Below the pieces are notes generated by a model. That model saw only the letters and a list, made by a program, of their open reading frames with translations. It did not search any database and was not told the DNA's origin. From positions 30,879 to 94,878 of the forward strand of contig NZ_LRAC01000129.1 in assembly GCF_001517085.1 (NCBI RefSeq): a DNA stretch of 64,000 nucleotides. Reading direction: 5' to 3'. Position 1 is the stretch's first letter; the number at the start of each line of letters is the position of its first letter. Positions 14,795 through 24,248 of this stretch are shown one piece after another. The stretch comes from Paenibacillus sp. DMB5 (GTDB taxonomy: Bacteria > Bacillota > Bacilli > Paenibacillales > Paenibacillaceae). The position numbers and the translations under genes are program-made.

Positions 14795-16350
14795 CTATTT
14801 CAGCTCCAGTAAAGCGACTGATTCTATATGTGTCGTATGCGGGAACATATCCACCGGTGTAACCTCCACCGTCTTGTACCCGCCATCCTCCAGCACCCGC
14901 AAGTCCCTTGCCAGTGTCGACGGATTACACGACACATACACTACGCGTTCCGGCTGCATCTGCAGGATCGTATCCAGCAGACGCGGGTCGCAGCCCTTAC
15001 GCGGCGGATCGACGACGATTACGTCCGGCGTGACGCCCTGTTCTTTCCAGTTGGGAATGACGTCCTCGGACGCCCCTACCTCGAACACTACATTGTTCAT
15101 ATTATTAAGCTTCGCGTTTCCACGCGCATCTTCAATCGCTTCCGGCACAATCTCTACGCCGTATACCTTAGCCGCATGCTGGGCCAGGAACAGGGAGATC
15201 GTCCCGATGCCGCAGTAGGCATCGATAACCGTCTCGTTTCCGGTCAGTCCCGCGTATTCTACGGTTTTGCCGTACAGCACCTCGGTCTGTGCCGGGTTCA
15301 CCTGATAGAAGGAACGCGCTGAGATCGCGAATTGTACATCGCCGATGTAATCGTAGATCACGTCTCTGCCCCACAGGACACGGGTTTCGTTACCGAAGAT
15401 AACGTTCGTACGCTGGGTATTCACATTCTGGCAGATGCTGACTACATCCGGCAGCTGCTCGCGGATGCTGCCGAGCCAGGCGTCAAGGTGCGGGATGTCG
15501 CGTCCATTGGTTACGAGGACGAGCATCATCTCACCGGTACGGAAGGCTTTCTTGACGACGACGTGGCGGAGCAGGCCGCGGCTGGTTTCTTCATTATACG
15601 CAGAGATACCGAGCTCTCTGCCGATGCCTTTGACCGCAGCTACGACGCTGTCGTTATGCTCATGCTGAATCAGGCATGTCTCCATATCGACGATCCGGTG
15701 GCTGCGCGGGCGTAGAAGCCGCCGACCAGGCCGCCTTCGGTGACGCCAATCGGCACCTGGGCCTTGTTGCGGTAGCGCCAAGGCTCGTCCATGCCCAGGG
15801 TTGGGCGGACGATGATGCCGTCAGCCTGCGCCTCCCCGGCACTTGCCTCTGCACTTTCACTCGCACCCGCTCCCTCAGCCCGCTTCGCCGCCTCTGCAGC
15901 TCCTTCCGCCCCGCCGCTTCCGGCTATAGCGCCTCTACCCGGCGCTCCCGCAACCTGCAGCTTCCCGATCCGCTGCAGGTTGTCCACCACTAGCTGGCGT
16001 TTCCAAGCCAGCTGGGCGGTGTAGTCCATGTGCTGCAGCTGGCAGCCGCCGCACTGGTCGTAGATATCGCAGGGCGGCGCGATGCGGTCGCTGCTCGCCT
16101 GTACGAGCTTGAGCAGCTTGGCATAGCCGTATTGCTTCTTGGTCTTAAGGACCTTGGCCTGCACCTTCTCACCGGGCAGGGCGCCCTGCACAAAGAGGGT
16201 AAAGCCATCCACCCGGCCTACCCCTTCGCCTTCATGGGTCATGCCGATGATATCGAGCATAACCTCGTCATTCTTGTTCACTGGCAGATCGGCGGCAGGC
16301 GCCGAAGCTTCCCGGCTGCCACCCCGGCGTCCGCTGCGGTGTTTACTCAT
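14795..16350 (-). CDS. rlmD: 23S rRNA (uracil-C5)-methyltransferase (frameshifted)
   Basis: About 518 residues when joined. TRAM domain (about 25-85, MLDIIGMTHEGEGVGRVDGFTLFVQGALPGE), iron-sulphur Cys cluster CDIYDQCGGCQLQH (with a fourth Cys later), and SAM domain with DAYCGIGTISLFLA; catalytic Cys in VVYVSCNPSTLARD and DPPRKG before it. An Ala/Glu-rich insert (about 30 residues near 150-195) is unusual. A G run at 15708-15710 is one base short; restoration joins GGFYA to PRSHRIVDMETC. ATG 16350 follows GAAGTGAG. Methylates U in 23S rRNA, RlmD or RlmCD type. Confidence 0.85.
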
Positions 16351-16456
16351 TGTTATATACTCACTTCTTTCATGATCTTCACTATTAATGATGCTAATAA
16401 TTAACCTTATATTTATCGTATCATCCACCGGTTCAAACCGTGTTATTCACATTACA

Positions 16457-16505
16457 AAAGCTCCAGCTGACCCGGCGGGCCACCGCACGAATCAAGTGGA
16501 GCTTT
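16457..16505 (-). terminator. Terminator after dagK
   Basis: Arms AAAGCTCCA and TGGAGCTTT enclose a GC-rich loop, followed by TTTTG on the minus strand. It separates dagK from the rlmD transcript. Confidence 0.6.
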
Positions 16506-16536
16506 ATCTTCTCTCGCTCTTTAACAATCCATTGCC

Positions 16537-17430
16537 TTAGTGATTCTGGGCAAAGATCCGCAGATGCTGCGGCAGAATCTCGAACCTGCCCGGCAGGGTG
16601 CCGCCAAGCTCACCATCCAGGTTCAGCTGGACGTAGCCCGGGGAGGTAACCTCCATTGCGTCGGTACGGAAGTACACGACTTTCTTGTCCTGCAGGTGCT
16701 CCCCGCGGATGGCCAGAGTGACCAGGCGGATGAACTCGGCAAGGTTACATTTCTTGACCGCAATAACGTCGAACAGGCCGTCGTCGATCCGGGCATCCGG
16801 AGCGAGCTTCTCGAAGCCGCCGACGGAGTTGGTGTTGGCGATCAGGAACAGCATGAACTCGTCATGGATCAGCTCCTGGCCGTTCGCGCGGATGTAGAGC
16901 TCCTGGGGCGACAGGCTGGCCATTTTCTCGATACCCTTCAGGTAGTAAGCAAGCTGGCCCATCATCGTCTTCAGTCTGCTTGGAACCTCGTATGTCAGCT
17001 CGGTCAGGCGTCCGCCGCCGGCTATATTAATGAAATAACGGTCGTTGGCTTTGCCGAGGTCAATTAGGCGCGACTCCTGGCGCAGAATCAGATCGCAGGA
17101 ATCCTCCCAGTTCTTCGGAATGCCCATCGCCCGGGCAAAATCATTGGTCGTACCCAGCGGCATTACACCGAGCGGAGGCCGGTTAGGCTTCTCTGCCATC
17201 CCGTTGATGACCTCGTTTAAGGTTCCGTCGCCGCCGGCTGCTATGATCAGATCATAGGTACCGCGTTCAACGGCCTCAGCCGCTGCCGCCGTAGCATCGC
17301 CTTCCCCGGTTGTGGCATGGCAGGAGGCTTCGATGCCGCCAATATCCAGCCGCTCCAAAATGTCGGCGAGTCGTCTTTTCATTTCTTCCCGTCCAGAAGT
17401 GGGATTATAAATCAATCTCGCAGTTTTCAT
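16537..17430 (-). CDS. dagK: Diacylglycerol kinase (DgkB type)
   Basis: 297 residues. DAGK catalytic domain with the nucleotide loop AAGGDGTLNEVINGM (about 64-78), PLGTTNDFARAMGIP (about 92-106), the metal-site region PDARIDDGLFDV and the C-terminal NLDGELGGTLPGRFEILP. It phosphorylates diacylglycerol from lipoteichoic acid synthesis so the lipid can be reused. It sits next to rlmD in the same direction, as dgkB (yerQ) and yefA do in Bacillus subtilis; the window also carries yerB- and yerC-like genes. Confidence 0.9.
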   Translation of the reverse strand: MKTARLIYNPTSGREEMKRRLADILERLDIGGIEASCHATTGEGDATAAAAEAVERGTYDLIIAAGGDGTLNEVINGMAEKPNRPPLGVMPLGTTNDFARAMGIPKNWEDSCDLILRQESRLIDLGKANDRYFINIAGGGRLTELTYEVPSRLKTMMGQLAYYLKGIEKMASLSPQELYIRANGQELIHDEFMLFLIANTNSVGGFEKLAPDARIDDGLFDVIAVKKCNLAEFIRLVTLAIRGEHLQDKKVVYFRTDAMEVTSPGYVQLNLDGELGGTLPGRFEILPQHLRIFAQNH

Positions 17431-17615
17431 TACCGGAACGCCACCTGTGTATTAGAAATAGATAACCTTACTGATTATACCCAATTCCGCACCCTACAAG
17501 CAATGTTGGAGGCGAAGCAGCCAAACTTTTTTGCTATATCAATCATCTTCATCAGCAGGCTATCTAAATATATCTATGCGGCAGTACCAGGTTTCATTCC
17601 AAAAAAAGTGTCACT

Positions 17616-18383
17616 TTACTGCCCGCGCACCTGCTCCAGCATCACACTCACCTGCTGTTCGATCCAGTGCGGCAGCAGCGGATGCGGCAGCAGCGTCCTT
17701 CCGTTATAGGCATACGCAAGTCCTTCAAGCTGTCCCGGAAGAACTACCTTGGTGAAATACCCCTCACTCAAAAAGAGCGGAGCCACCAGCACATCGTAGC
17801 CCTGCCCTATCCAGTATTCCGCCCGCTCCCGCACCGTCCCGACGCTCAGCAGGCCGTAATCTGCCGCTGCTACACCGCTGACAGCCCGCACCCGCTCAGC
17901 AAGGGAGGAGATGCCCGCTTCCCAGCGCTGGCGGAAGCCGTCATGCTTGCTGCCGTGGCCGACGAGCAGGATCATCTCCCGCTCCGGGCGGACTGACAGC
18001 TCGCGCAGCTTGTCCCAGAGCATGACGGCAATATCCGGGTCGTCGTCAACCGGATAACCGAAGTGAATATTCGCCTGCACGGCGAACGGCTCAAGATCGG
18101 TCTCGCGCTCCGGCGCAGGCTTCGCACCCAGTGCATATGCTATTTCATCTATATGCGTACTGCCCGATGAAACAAACAAGGGGACCACAACAATGTCTGT
18201 GACCCCTGCATGTTCAAGCTCATTTATTCCGTCCTGAATCAGGCGGCCTTCCACCAGCTCCAGAAAAGACACTGCCACAGGCAGCGCCTCTCCAAGCGAT
18301 AAATGGTTCACTGCTTCATCGACAATCTCCACCCAGGCTGTATCCCGGGAGCCGTGACTGATAATTAGGACGCCCGGCTTCAT
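17616..18383 (-). CDS. cbiX: CbiX/SirB-family chelatase
   Basis: 255 residues made of two similar halves. First half: LIISHGSRD with metal-site His, then FVSSGSTHIDEI (His). Second half: LVGHGSKHDGF, ending near APLFLSEGYFTK. Family members insert Co or Fe into sirohydrochlorin for cobalamin or siroheme. No other tetrapyrrole genes lie nearby, so pathway is open. It ends four bases before yerC begins in the same transcript direction. Confidence 0.75.
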   Translation of the reverse strand: MKPGVLIISHGSRDTAWVEIVDEAVNHLSLGEALPVAVSFLELVEGRLIQDGINELEHAGVTDIVVVPLFVSSGSTHIDEIAYALGAKPAPERETDLEPFAVQANIHFGYPVDDDPDIAVMLWDKLRELSVRPEREMILLVGHGSKHDGFRQRWEAGISSLAERVRAVSGVAAADYGLLSVGTVRERAEYWIGQGYDVLVAPLFLSEGYFTKVVLPGQLEGLAYAYNGRTLLPHPLLPHWIEQQVSVMLEQVRGQ

Positions 18384-18387
18384 GATG

Positions 18388-18678
18388 TTAGCGCCCCAGA
18401 CGTTCCAGCGTCATTTTGTAGCCGTCGTTGCCATAATTGAGGCAGCGCTTCACCCGGGAGATGGTGGCTGTGCTTGCTCCGGTCTCGGCTTCGATCTGAT
18501 TGTATGTAGAACCCTTGCCCAGCATACGCGCGACCTCAAGACGCTGTGACAGCGACTGAATCTCGTTCACGGTGCACAGATCGTCGAAGAAGACATAGCA
18601 TTCTTCCATATTTTTAAGTGTCAAAATGGCTTCGAATAGTTGGTCAATACTTTTATCGTTTAGCTTCTTAAGCTGCAT
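18388..18678 (-). CDS. yerC: YerC/YecD-family TrpR-like regulator
   Basis: 96 residues, all helical, with the TrpR-like HTH LSQRLEVARMLGKGSTYNQIEAETGASTATISRVKRCLNYG (about 43-82). The lead LFEAILTLKNMEECYVFFDDLCTVNEIQ is typical of the family. It is a small DNA-binding protein of unclear regulon in Bacillales. A chelatase gene follows it at once. Confidence 0.85.
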   Translation of the reverse strand: MQLKKLNDKSIDQLFEAILTLKNMEECYVFFDDLCTVNEIQSLSQRLEVARMLGKGSTYNQIEAETGASTATISRVKRCLNYGNDGYKMTLERLGR

Positions 18679-19117
18679 CGTAAATCATCCCCTAAAAAGT
18701 TTGGTCAGCATCATCTTCACGGATTAAGCATTATCCAAAACTGGCTTTAAAGCATTAAAGCTGTAAAATTAACAAGACTATCTTGCCTCTACTATATTGC
18801 ACTGGGGCAGTTTTTTCAAGCATTAACGATTTCACGCTGTAAAGAACGAAAATGACGGACATCTGTCCGCCCCAGGCGCACATCTTATATTCAATTTGGA
18901 TTATACTCCATCTGCATCTGATAGGATTTACCGCCTTAACTATAGTACTACATAACCTCTGAAAATCAAGCATGGACACGGTTTCTTCACTTCCGCCCCA
19001 TCCCTCTGGGCATCCGCCCTTTTCCGCTCTTATCCCGGTTATCCGGGCGTTTGACTATACCCTATGTTCGCCCATGACATACAGTATAGCAAACCAATAA
19101 CGAAGGAATGTGATGTT
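18679..19117. other. Intergenic region without recognised element
   Basis: About 440 bases between divergent yerC and the YqfQ-like gene. I see no stable riboswitch or terminator and only a weak palindrome (GGACATCTGTCC near 18859). Promoters for both flanking genes are presumed here, but no convincing -10/-35 pair was found. Confidence 0.4.
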
Positions 19118-19666
19118 ATGCCTCATCATTACTATAATCATTCCCGCCGGGACGGGCGCTCATTAGCCGGTTCATATGCGCCGTCAGGCTATCCCGGCAT
19201 CGGTTCCTACGTCCAGCCGCCTCCCCCGATTGAGAGCGGAATGCTGCCCGCACTCGGGACAGAGGCTGCGGATACGGCGCTTGCCGTGCCTGTTGCCGCC
19301 GCTGAAGCAGCTCCCAAAGCCGGCGGACTGCTGGGCAATCTCGGGAATCTCGGCAACCTGGCCAACATGGAGCAGATCAAGGGGATTATTGACCGGATGG
19401 GCGGGATCGACGGGATTGTAAGCTCCATGGGCAAGGTGCAGAAGGTGGTCGAGGGCTTTCAGCAGATGGCACCGATGGTGAAGCTGGTTATGGGCACTTT
19501 CGGCAAAAAGAAGGGCTCCGGCTCTTTAGCAGCCGAGGAGGATGCCGCCATGTATCAGCCCAAACGCAAAAAAAGACGCCCATCCAAGCAGCGCCGCAAA
19601 GCTCCGGCCAAACCCAAAAACCGCCGGAAGTCCTCTCCATCCTCTGCTAAACGCCGCCGCTCTTAG
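19118..19666 (+). CDS. YqfQ-like protein with basic tail
   Basis: 182 residues from ATG 19118 (GAAGGAATGTG upstream). Begins MPHHYYNHSRRDGRS, Pro/Ala-rich, then a glycine-rich stretch (LLGNLGNLGNLANM) and a helical block (about 95-135, GIIDRMGGIDGIVSSMGKVQKVVEGFQQMAPMVKLVMGTF) typical of PF14181 (YqfQ/VrrA) proteins. C-terminus is strongly basic (PKRKKRRPSKQRRKAPAKPKNRR). Family role unknown, in Bacillus spore-former genomes. The strong terminator starts inside its last codons. Confidence 0.55.
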   Translation: MPHHYYNHSRRDGRSLAGSYAPSGYPGIGSYVQPPPPIESGMLPALGTEAADTALAVPVAAAEAAPKAGGLLGNLGNLGNLANMEQIKGIIDRMGGIDGIVSSMGKVQKVVEGFQQMAPMVKLVMGTFGKKKGSGSLAAEEDAAMYQPKRKKRRPSKQRRKAPAKPKNRRKSSPSSAKRRRS

Positions 19667-19688
19667 CGGAGGCGTTTAGCTTTTTTTC
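19646..19688 (+). terminator. Strong terminator overlapping the stop codon
   Basis: GCTAAACGCC / GGCGTTTAGC stem with an inner CCGC/GCGG step, followed by a run of T. The first arm lies within the last codons of the YqfQ-like gene. Confidence 0.8.
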
Positions 19689-19761
19689 ATTGTATAGGCC
19701 GGGTCGCCGCAAAGTAACTGAGTCAGCTTTCATGCAAAGACCCCGCATTGGGGTAAAGCTG

Positions 19762-20721
19762 CTACTTAAACCACCCGCTCCGCCGGAACCAGAGGATCAT
19801 GCTTCCCCCAAGCGCCAGCATCACCAGCAGAATGACCGGATACCCGTACGTCCAGTCCAGCTCCGGCATGACCCGGAAGTTCATCCCGTAGATGCCGGCG
19901 ATCAGCGTCAGCGGCATGAAGACAGTGGTGATAACAGTCAGCGTCTTCATAATCGAATTCATCCGGTTGGAGTTAAGCGAGATGTAGCTGTCCCGCAGAT
20001 CGGCGGTCATTTCGCGGTCCACCTCGATCATGTCGGTCAGCTTCAGCAGATGGTCATGAATATCGCCGAAGTAGATCCGCTCCTCCCCGTTGCTCTGCAC
20101 ATGCTGGGAATTGACGATCCGGTACATCAGGTCGCGCATCGGTACAATGGTCCGCCGCAGCTTCAGCAGCCGTCCGCGCACCCGGAAGACCTGGCTCATC
20201 AGCTCCTCCACCGATTCTTTTTCACCCATGCTCTCCAGATCTGCCAGCTCGTCCTCCAGATTGTACAGGCTCGGGAAATAACGGTCGACCAGCTTGTCCA
20301 TCACCGTATAGGCCGCAGCCACCGGGCCGCCCGACCAGCCTTTGCGGCTGTGGATTTCCGCCTGCACCAGTTCCCAGGCCTCGTCCATTTCCGGCTTCTG
20401 CTGGTGGTGGTAGGAGACGAGAAAGCTCGGGCTCAGGAACAGATCCACCTCCTCCGCCTCCAGCGTCTGCTCATTAAGTGCATGCAGCACAAAAAACTGC
20501 ACGTCCTCATAATAATCCAGCTTTGGCCGCTGCAGGGTGTGCATGCAGTCCTCAATCGCCAGAGGATGAAAGTGAAAATAGCTGTCCAGCAGCCGTGTCT
20601 CCTCCGGCGTCGGTGCGTTGAAGTCTGCCCAGATCCAGGCATATTCAGCGATAACCATGTCCTGAAGCGGCAGCCCCGTCAGCACCTCCCCCTGTCGGGT
20701 TACCGCGAGTGTACGTATCAT
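19762..20721 (-). CDS. corA: CorA-type magnesium transporter
   Basis: 319 residues from the ATG behind GGAGGACTCATTC (ATG at 20736 also possible). Cytoplasmic domain, long helix (about 200-260), and two C-terminal transmembrane segments (about 262-282 and 296-312) with the GMN pore motif in IYGMNFRVMPE. It imports Mg2+ (possibly Co2+). Transcription is separate: a promoter is upstream and no riboswitch is seen. Confidence 0.9.
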   Translation of the reverse strand: MIRTLAVTRQGEVLTGLPLQDMVIAEYAWIWADFNAPTPEETRLLDSYFHFHPLAIEDCMHTLQRPKLDYYEDVQFFVLHALNEQTLEAEEVDLFLSPSFLVSYHHQQKPEMDEAWELVQAEIHSRKGWSGGPVAAAYTVMDKLVDRYFPSLYNLEDELADLESMGEKESVEELMSQVFRVRGRLLKLRRTIVPMRDLMYRIVNSQHVQSNGEERIYFGDIHDHLLKLTDMIEVDREMTADLRDSYISLNSNRMNSIMKTLTVITTVFMPLTLIAGIYGMNFRVMPELDWTYGYPVILLVMLALGGSMILWFRRSGWFK

Positions 20722-20776
20722 GAATGAGTCCTCCATTTGTTCCTGCTTCCAATTACTGCAGCGCTCTAATGCTACT

Positions 20777-20806
20777 ATTGTACAGCATGAGAGGGCCTCC
20801 GCCCAA
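20777..20806 (-). promoter_or_regulatory. SigA-type promoter of corA
   Basis: On the minus strand TTGGGC (20801-20806) and TACAAT (20777-20782) are 18 bases apart, about 55 bases upstream of the corA start. Confidence 0.5.
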
Positions 20807-20842
20807 ATTACAGCTTAATTTAAACTTATTCGCACAAAAAAA

Positions 20843-20878
20843 TAACCCCCGGCCCGCTGTTCAGCGGTTCCGAGGGTG
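20843..20878 (-). terminator. Terminator, minus strand
   Basis: Inner stem CCGCTG/CAGCGG, outer ACCCTCGG/CCGGGGGT with mismatch, followed by TTATTTTTTT on the minus strand. It would stop transcripts from glnL or the intervening repeat region before corA. Confidence 0.6.
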
Positions 20879-21011
20879 ATCGACTAGCCTGTTGCATTGA
20901 AGGATAGCTGTGACACACGAACGCTTCGGAGAAGAGTTAATTGTAAGGCGAGCTGTTCCATTACTTTGTCGTATGCTTATGCAAGGCATCCCCAGCAGCT
21001 AGTTGGATTTT

Positions 21012-21129
21012 CGTCACTTAATTTCAGCATTCCTCGGACTTTACGTCAGTTAGGTGGAAAAACGCTAACTAATTCCGGCTGTTAACCGTTCTGGAGGCCA
21101 TTTCGGAGAAATTAAGTGACGTTTTTCCA
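21012..21129. repeat. Nested inverted-repeat element between corA and glnL
   Basis: Outer arms CGTCACTTAATTTC (21012-21025) and GAAATTAAGTGACG (21108-21121), and offset arms TGGAAAAACG (21055-21064) and CGTTTTTCCA (21120-21129). No coding frame. The wider 20881-21291 gap holds further partial copies such as CACTTAATTC at 21180. It resembles short non-coding repeats seen in Paenibacillus spacers. Confidence 0.5.
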
Positions 21130-21291
21130 ATTAGTTTCCTGATTACGGACTTCATCGGGAATTTAGATGGCAAATTTCCACTTAATTCGTTGGACGATCC
21201 ACCCAGTCGCTCTAATTCAGCAATTTTACACACAACGGCTGCCCAACAAGCTGATCTCTGGCATATCCGCCGCCCAATATCAATACTTCTT

Positions 21292-22193
21292 TTACCGCCC
21301 CAAGCCCTCCAGCAGCTCCAGGTGCAGCACCTGCAGGAACTTCTTGATGTTGACCTTCACCTTGCCGGAATCCCGGCCCAGCTCGATCTCCTTCATCTTC
21401 AGCCGGACCTCCTCGAAGTCGAAATAGAGCGGCGCGTAGTGCTCGAACTTCGGATTGCCATAATCGGTCAGGCCGATCGAAGCCAGGTTGGCCAGCCCCG
21501 CGGACAGGGCGCGGCGCAGCCGCTGCTCAATTGCCTTCACTTCCTTGGCGGCCTCTGCCGGCGAGGATTTATAGGTGGCTGCGGCCATCTCGTACAGCTC
21601 TTTGAGCGGCGGAAGCGTGCGGTTATCCTCTCTGGCCGCCACCAGCTCCATCATCAGGATGATGTCACGGCTGCCGCCCTCGGAGATCATGCCCATATTC
21701 ATCAGAATTGGCTGGACAATCTCCTTCACGGTCCGTTTGTTCAATGCCGTCTGCGCCATGCCGAACTGCAGTCCCTCCAGCTTGCCGAGGCTTGACTTGA
21801 TCTCATCCAGATAGCGGTTGATCGCATAGCGCTCATTCACCTTATGCAGCACAGATTCGACCTCGATTTTGTTGATCGGCTTGCGGATGAAGAACTCGAT
21901 GCCGCTGCGGTAAGCACGGCCGACCAAATCGCCGTTCTCGATCTGTGAGATCATCACGAACTTGGAGCGGCAGCCCTGGGCCTGCAGGGAATCGATCGTC
22001 TCAATGCCGTCCTGATCCGGCATAAGCAGATCCATCAGCACAATATCGGGACGCTCCTCCAGAATCAGGCGTACGCGTCCTGGCCGCCTTCAGCTGTGCC
22101 AACCACTTCACCAAGCCCGCTGTCTTCGATTATATGCTGCAGCATTCTTCTGGCCGTTGCATCGTCATCCACAATACAAAAAGATAATGGCAT
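21292..22193 (-). CDS. glnL: GlnL-type response regulator (frameshifted)
   Basis: 300 residues when restored. REC domain: FCIVDDDATARRML, phospho-acceptor Asp in IVLMDLLMPDQDG, conserved Lys in IRKPIN. C-terminal YcbB/GlnL domain (about 130-300, including YKSSPAEAAKEVKAIEQRLRRALSAGLANLASIGL). A CC run near 22074 is one base short, splitting it after GGQDAY. ATG follows GGAGGAGTAGGGG, three bases after the glnK stop. In B. subtilis the pair senses glutamine; here the regulated genes are probably the adjacent transporter. Confidence 0.8.
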
Positions 22194-22196
22194 CCC

Positions 22197-23486
22197 CTAC
22201 TCCTCCTTCCGCAGCCCGCCTGCCGGCAATTTAATCTGGAATCTGGCTCCTCCGAGCTCCGAGACTGGCTCAACAGTGATCTGCCCGGCGAATAAATCGA
22301 CAATATCCTGCACATGCGACAGCCCGATTCCCGTAGCCGCCACGCCCTCCTGATCGAACTTGGTCGTAAAGCCCGGCTCGAACAGCAGCTCACGGTCACG
22401 TTCCTTAATGCCGCCGCCGCTGTCAGTCACAGTAAAGACGGTATAATCCCCTTCTTCATGCACATCCAGGTTGATGCTGCCTTTCCCTTTTATCACTTCA
22501 ACCGCATTAGCTGTAAGATTACCAAGCAAAGTCAACAGGGGAGTATAGCTGGCGGTAGTATAGTCAGTGGTCATATTCAGCGTGAACTGAATCTGTTTGC
22601 CCAGCATTTCTGCGTATTTGGCATTGCTCTTCATCGTAAACTTCATGATGACAGACAGCGGGAGATCACCGGTCACCTCACGGTCCACCAGCTTCACCAG
22701 CCCCGCCAGAATGCGCTGCGAATCCTTCTTCACTTCATGGATCTGCTGCGTAATATCGAGCACCTGCCGGCTGTACGGCTGCAGCGCTTCCTCCGCTTTA
22801 AGGCTGCGGTACAGGTCGTAGCTGCTTAACGTAACACGCTCCAGGGTACCGATTGATTTTTCGAGATAAAAGACCTCGCCATACAGCCCGGAGCTGAAGC
22901 TCAGCATCTGCTCCATCCGCCGGTTCTGCTCGCGCTGCTTAATCCGCAGCTGGCTGACGGAGATACTGCTGTATACCCCGGTTGTAAAATAGGTACGAAT
23001 GACGGCGATTGCCATCAGAAACGTCCATTCATTCAGCCTGAAGGAAGCCGAGTCCAGCACAATCAGCCGGGTGAGCAGCTCCATTTCGTTCGACAGAAGA
23101 TCAATTACGGCGGCAGCCCCGCCCAATACGAGCGGATGAAACGTATCGATCCGGCTTTTGATCAGATTCATCAGCAAAGCAAATACCATATAATAGACCA
23201 TGGCCGAGAAATGGATGGTCAGGCTCTCAATAGCCGAAGCTCCGCTGCTTCCTATAGCATCCATCCCGGTGCGGAACAGCAGGACCACTATTCCCGTGAC
23301 AATCCCGGTCGTAATATAAGGCAGGCGCCTCATTAAAAGCAAAAACAGCAGAAACGCACTGCTGCCTAATGCAATCCGGAAAACATCGCCGTCAAACGGA
23401 TTGATTTTGAATTCTCCGGCTATCGCTGTACCAAAAGCTGCCATGAATATCTGTACAGCTCTGTTTTTGAGTATAGATTGTCCCAT
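22197..23486 (-). CDS. glnK: GlnK-type sensor histidine kinase
   Basis: 429 residues from ATG 23486 behind AGGAG. N-terminal part has about six transmembrane segments (residues ~10-190), then a linker and a Spo0B-like kinase core: probable phospho-His in QIHEVKKDSQRI, N box LTANAVEVI, G1 DSGGGI, F box FEPGFTTK, G2 GIGLSHVQ. Response regulator follows three bases later. The GlnK/GlnL pair in B. subtilis controls glutaminase and a glutamine transporter; here it follows an amino-acid ABC transporter. Confidence 0.8.
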   Translation of the reverse strand: MGQSILKNRAVQIFMAAFGTAIAGEFKINPFDGDVFRIALGSSAFLLFLLLMRRLPYITTGIVTGIVVLLFRTGMDAIGSSGASAIESLTIHFSAMVYYMVFALLMNLIKSRIDTFHPLVLGGAAAVIDLLSNEMELLTRLIVLDSASFRLNEWTFLMAIAVIRTYFTTGVYSSISVSQLRIKQREQNRRMEQMLSFSSGLYGEVFYLEKSIGTLERVTLSSYDLYRSLKAEEALQPYSRQVLDITQQIHEVKKDSQRILAGLVKLVDREVTGDLPLSVIMKFTMKSNAKYAEMLGKQIQFTLNMTTDYTTASYTPLLTLLGNLTANAVEVIKGKGSINLDVHEEGDYTVFTVTDSGGGIKERDRELLFEPGFTTKFDQEGVAATGIGLSHVQDIVDLFAGQITVEPVSELGGARFQIKLPAGGLRKEE

Positions 23487-23571
23487 CAACACTACTCCTG
23501 CTTATGATGTTGTCAACTATACTACCATAACCTTGATTTCTTTTATATGCCTGACATGCTTTTTCCGGAAA

Positions 23572-24222
23572 TTATGCTGTTTTATGCTCCAGCCGTTTGG
23601 AAATCAGCGACAGCAGGTAATTGACAACGAAATACATCAGGGCCACCATGATCAGAATCGGAATGGTATAGCTCTCCTTCTGACCCATAACAATCTTCGC
23701 ATTATGCATCAGCTCCGGCAGCGCGACGATCGTCGCCAGCGACGTATCCTTGAGCAGTGAGATGAACTGGCTGACCAGCGGCGGCACCATATGCCGCAGC
23801 CCCTGCGGAAGCACGATATGCCACAGGGTCTGGAAGCTGCTGAGACCGGACGAGCGTGCGGCTTCAATCTGGCCTTTATCAACTGCGTTCAATCCCCCGC
23901 GCACAATCTCGGCAATCATTGCAGCTTCGAAGACTGTAAGGGCGGCGATCGCGGCGGCGGTCAGCCCCATTTTGATTCCTACCTCCGGCAGCGCGAAGCG
24001 CACGAAGAATATGATCAGCAGCAGCGGCAGGTTACGGATCAGCTCCACCAGAAAGAACATGACCGGTGAGAGCACCGGAACCTCCGCATAGCGGATCACA
24101 CCGACAACTACGCCGATGACAAAGCTCAGAATAATCGACACAAACGCCACAATCAGCGTGATATACAGGCCGTCCATCAAAAAGCCTAAATTAGCGGGCG
24201 AAAATGCACCGGCAAAATCCAT
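23572..24222 (-). CDS. glnP: Glutamine-type ABC permease
   Basis: 216 residues, five or so transmembrane segments, with the EAA loop EAARSSGLSSFQTLWHIVLPQGLRHMVPPLVSQFISLLKDTSL (about 120-165) that docks on the ATPase, and the HAAT-family start FLMDGLYITLIVAF. Partner of the next permease. Works in the cytoplasmic membrane. Confidence 0.85.
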   Translation of the reverse strand: MDFAGAFSPANLGFLMDGLYITLIVAFVSIILSFVIGVVVGVIRYAEVPVLSPVMFFLVELIRNLPLLLIIFFVRFALPEVGIKMGLTAAAIAALTVFEAAMIAEIVRGGLNAVDKGQIEAARSSGLSSFQTLWHIVLPQGLRHMVPPLVSQFISLLKDTSLATIVALPELMHNAKIVMGQKESYTIPILIMVALMYFVVNYLLSLISKRLEHKTA

Positions 24223-24248
24223 ACTATCCCTCCTCAGGTGCTTTCGTT

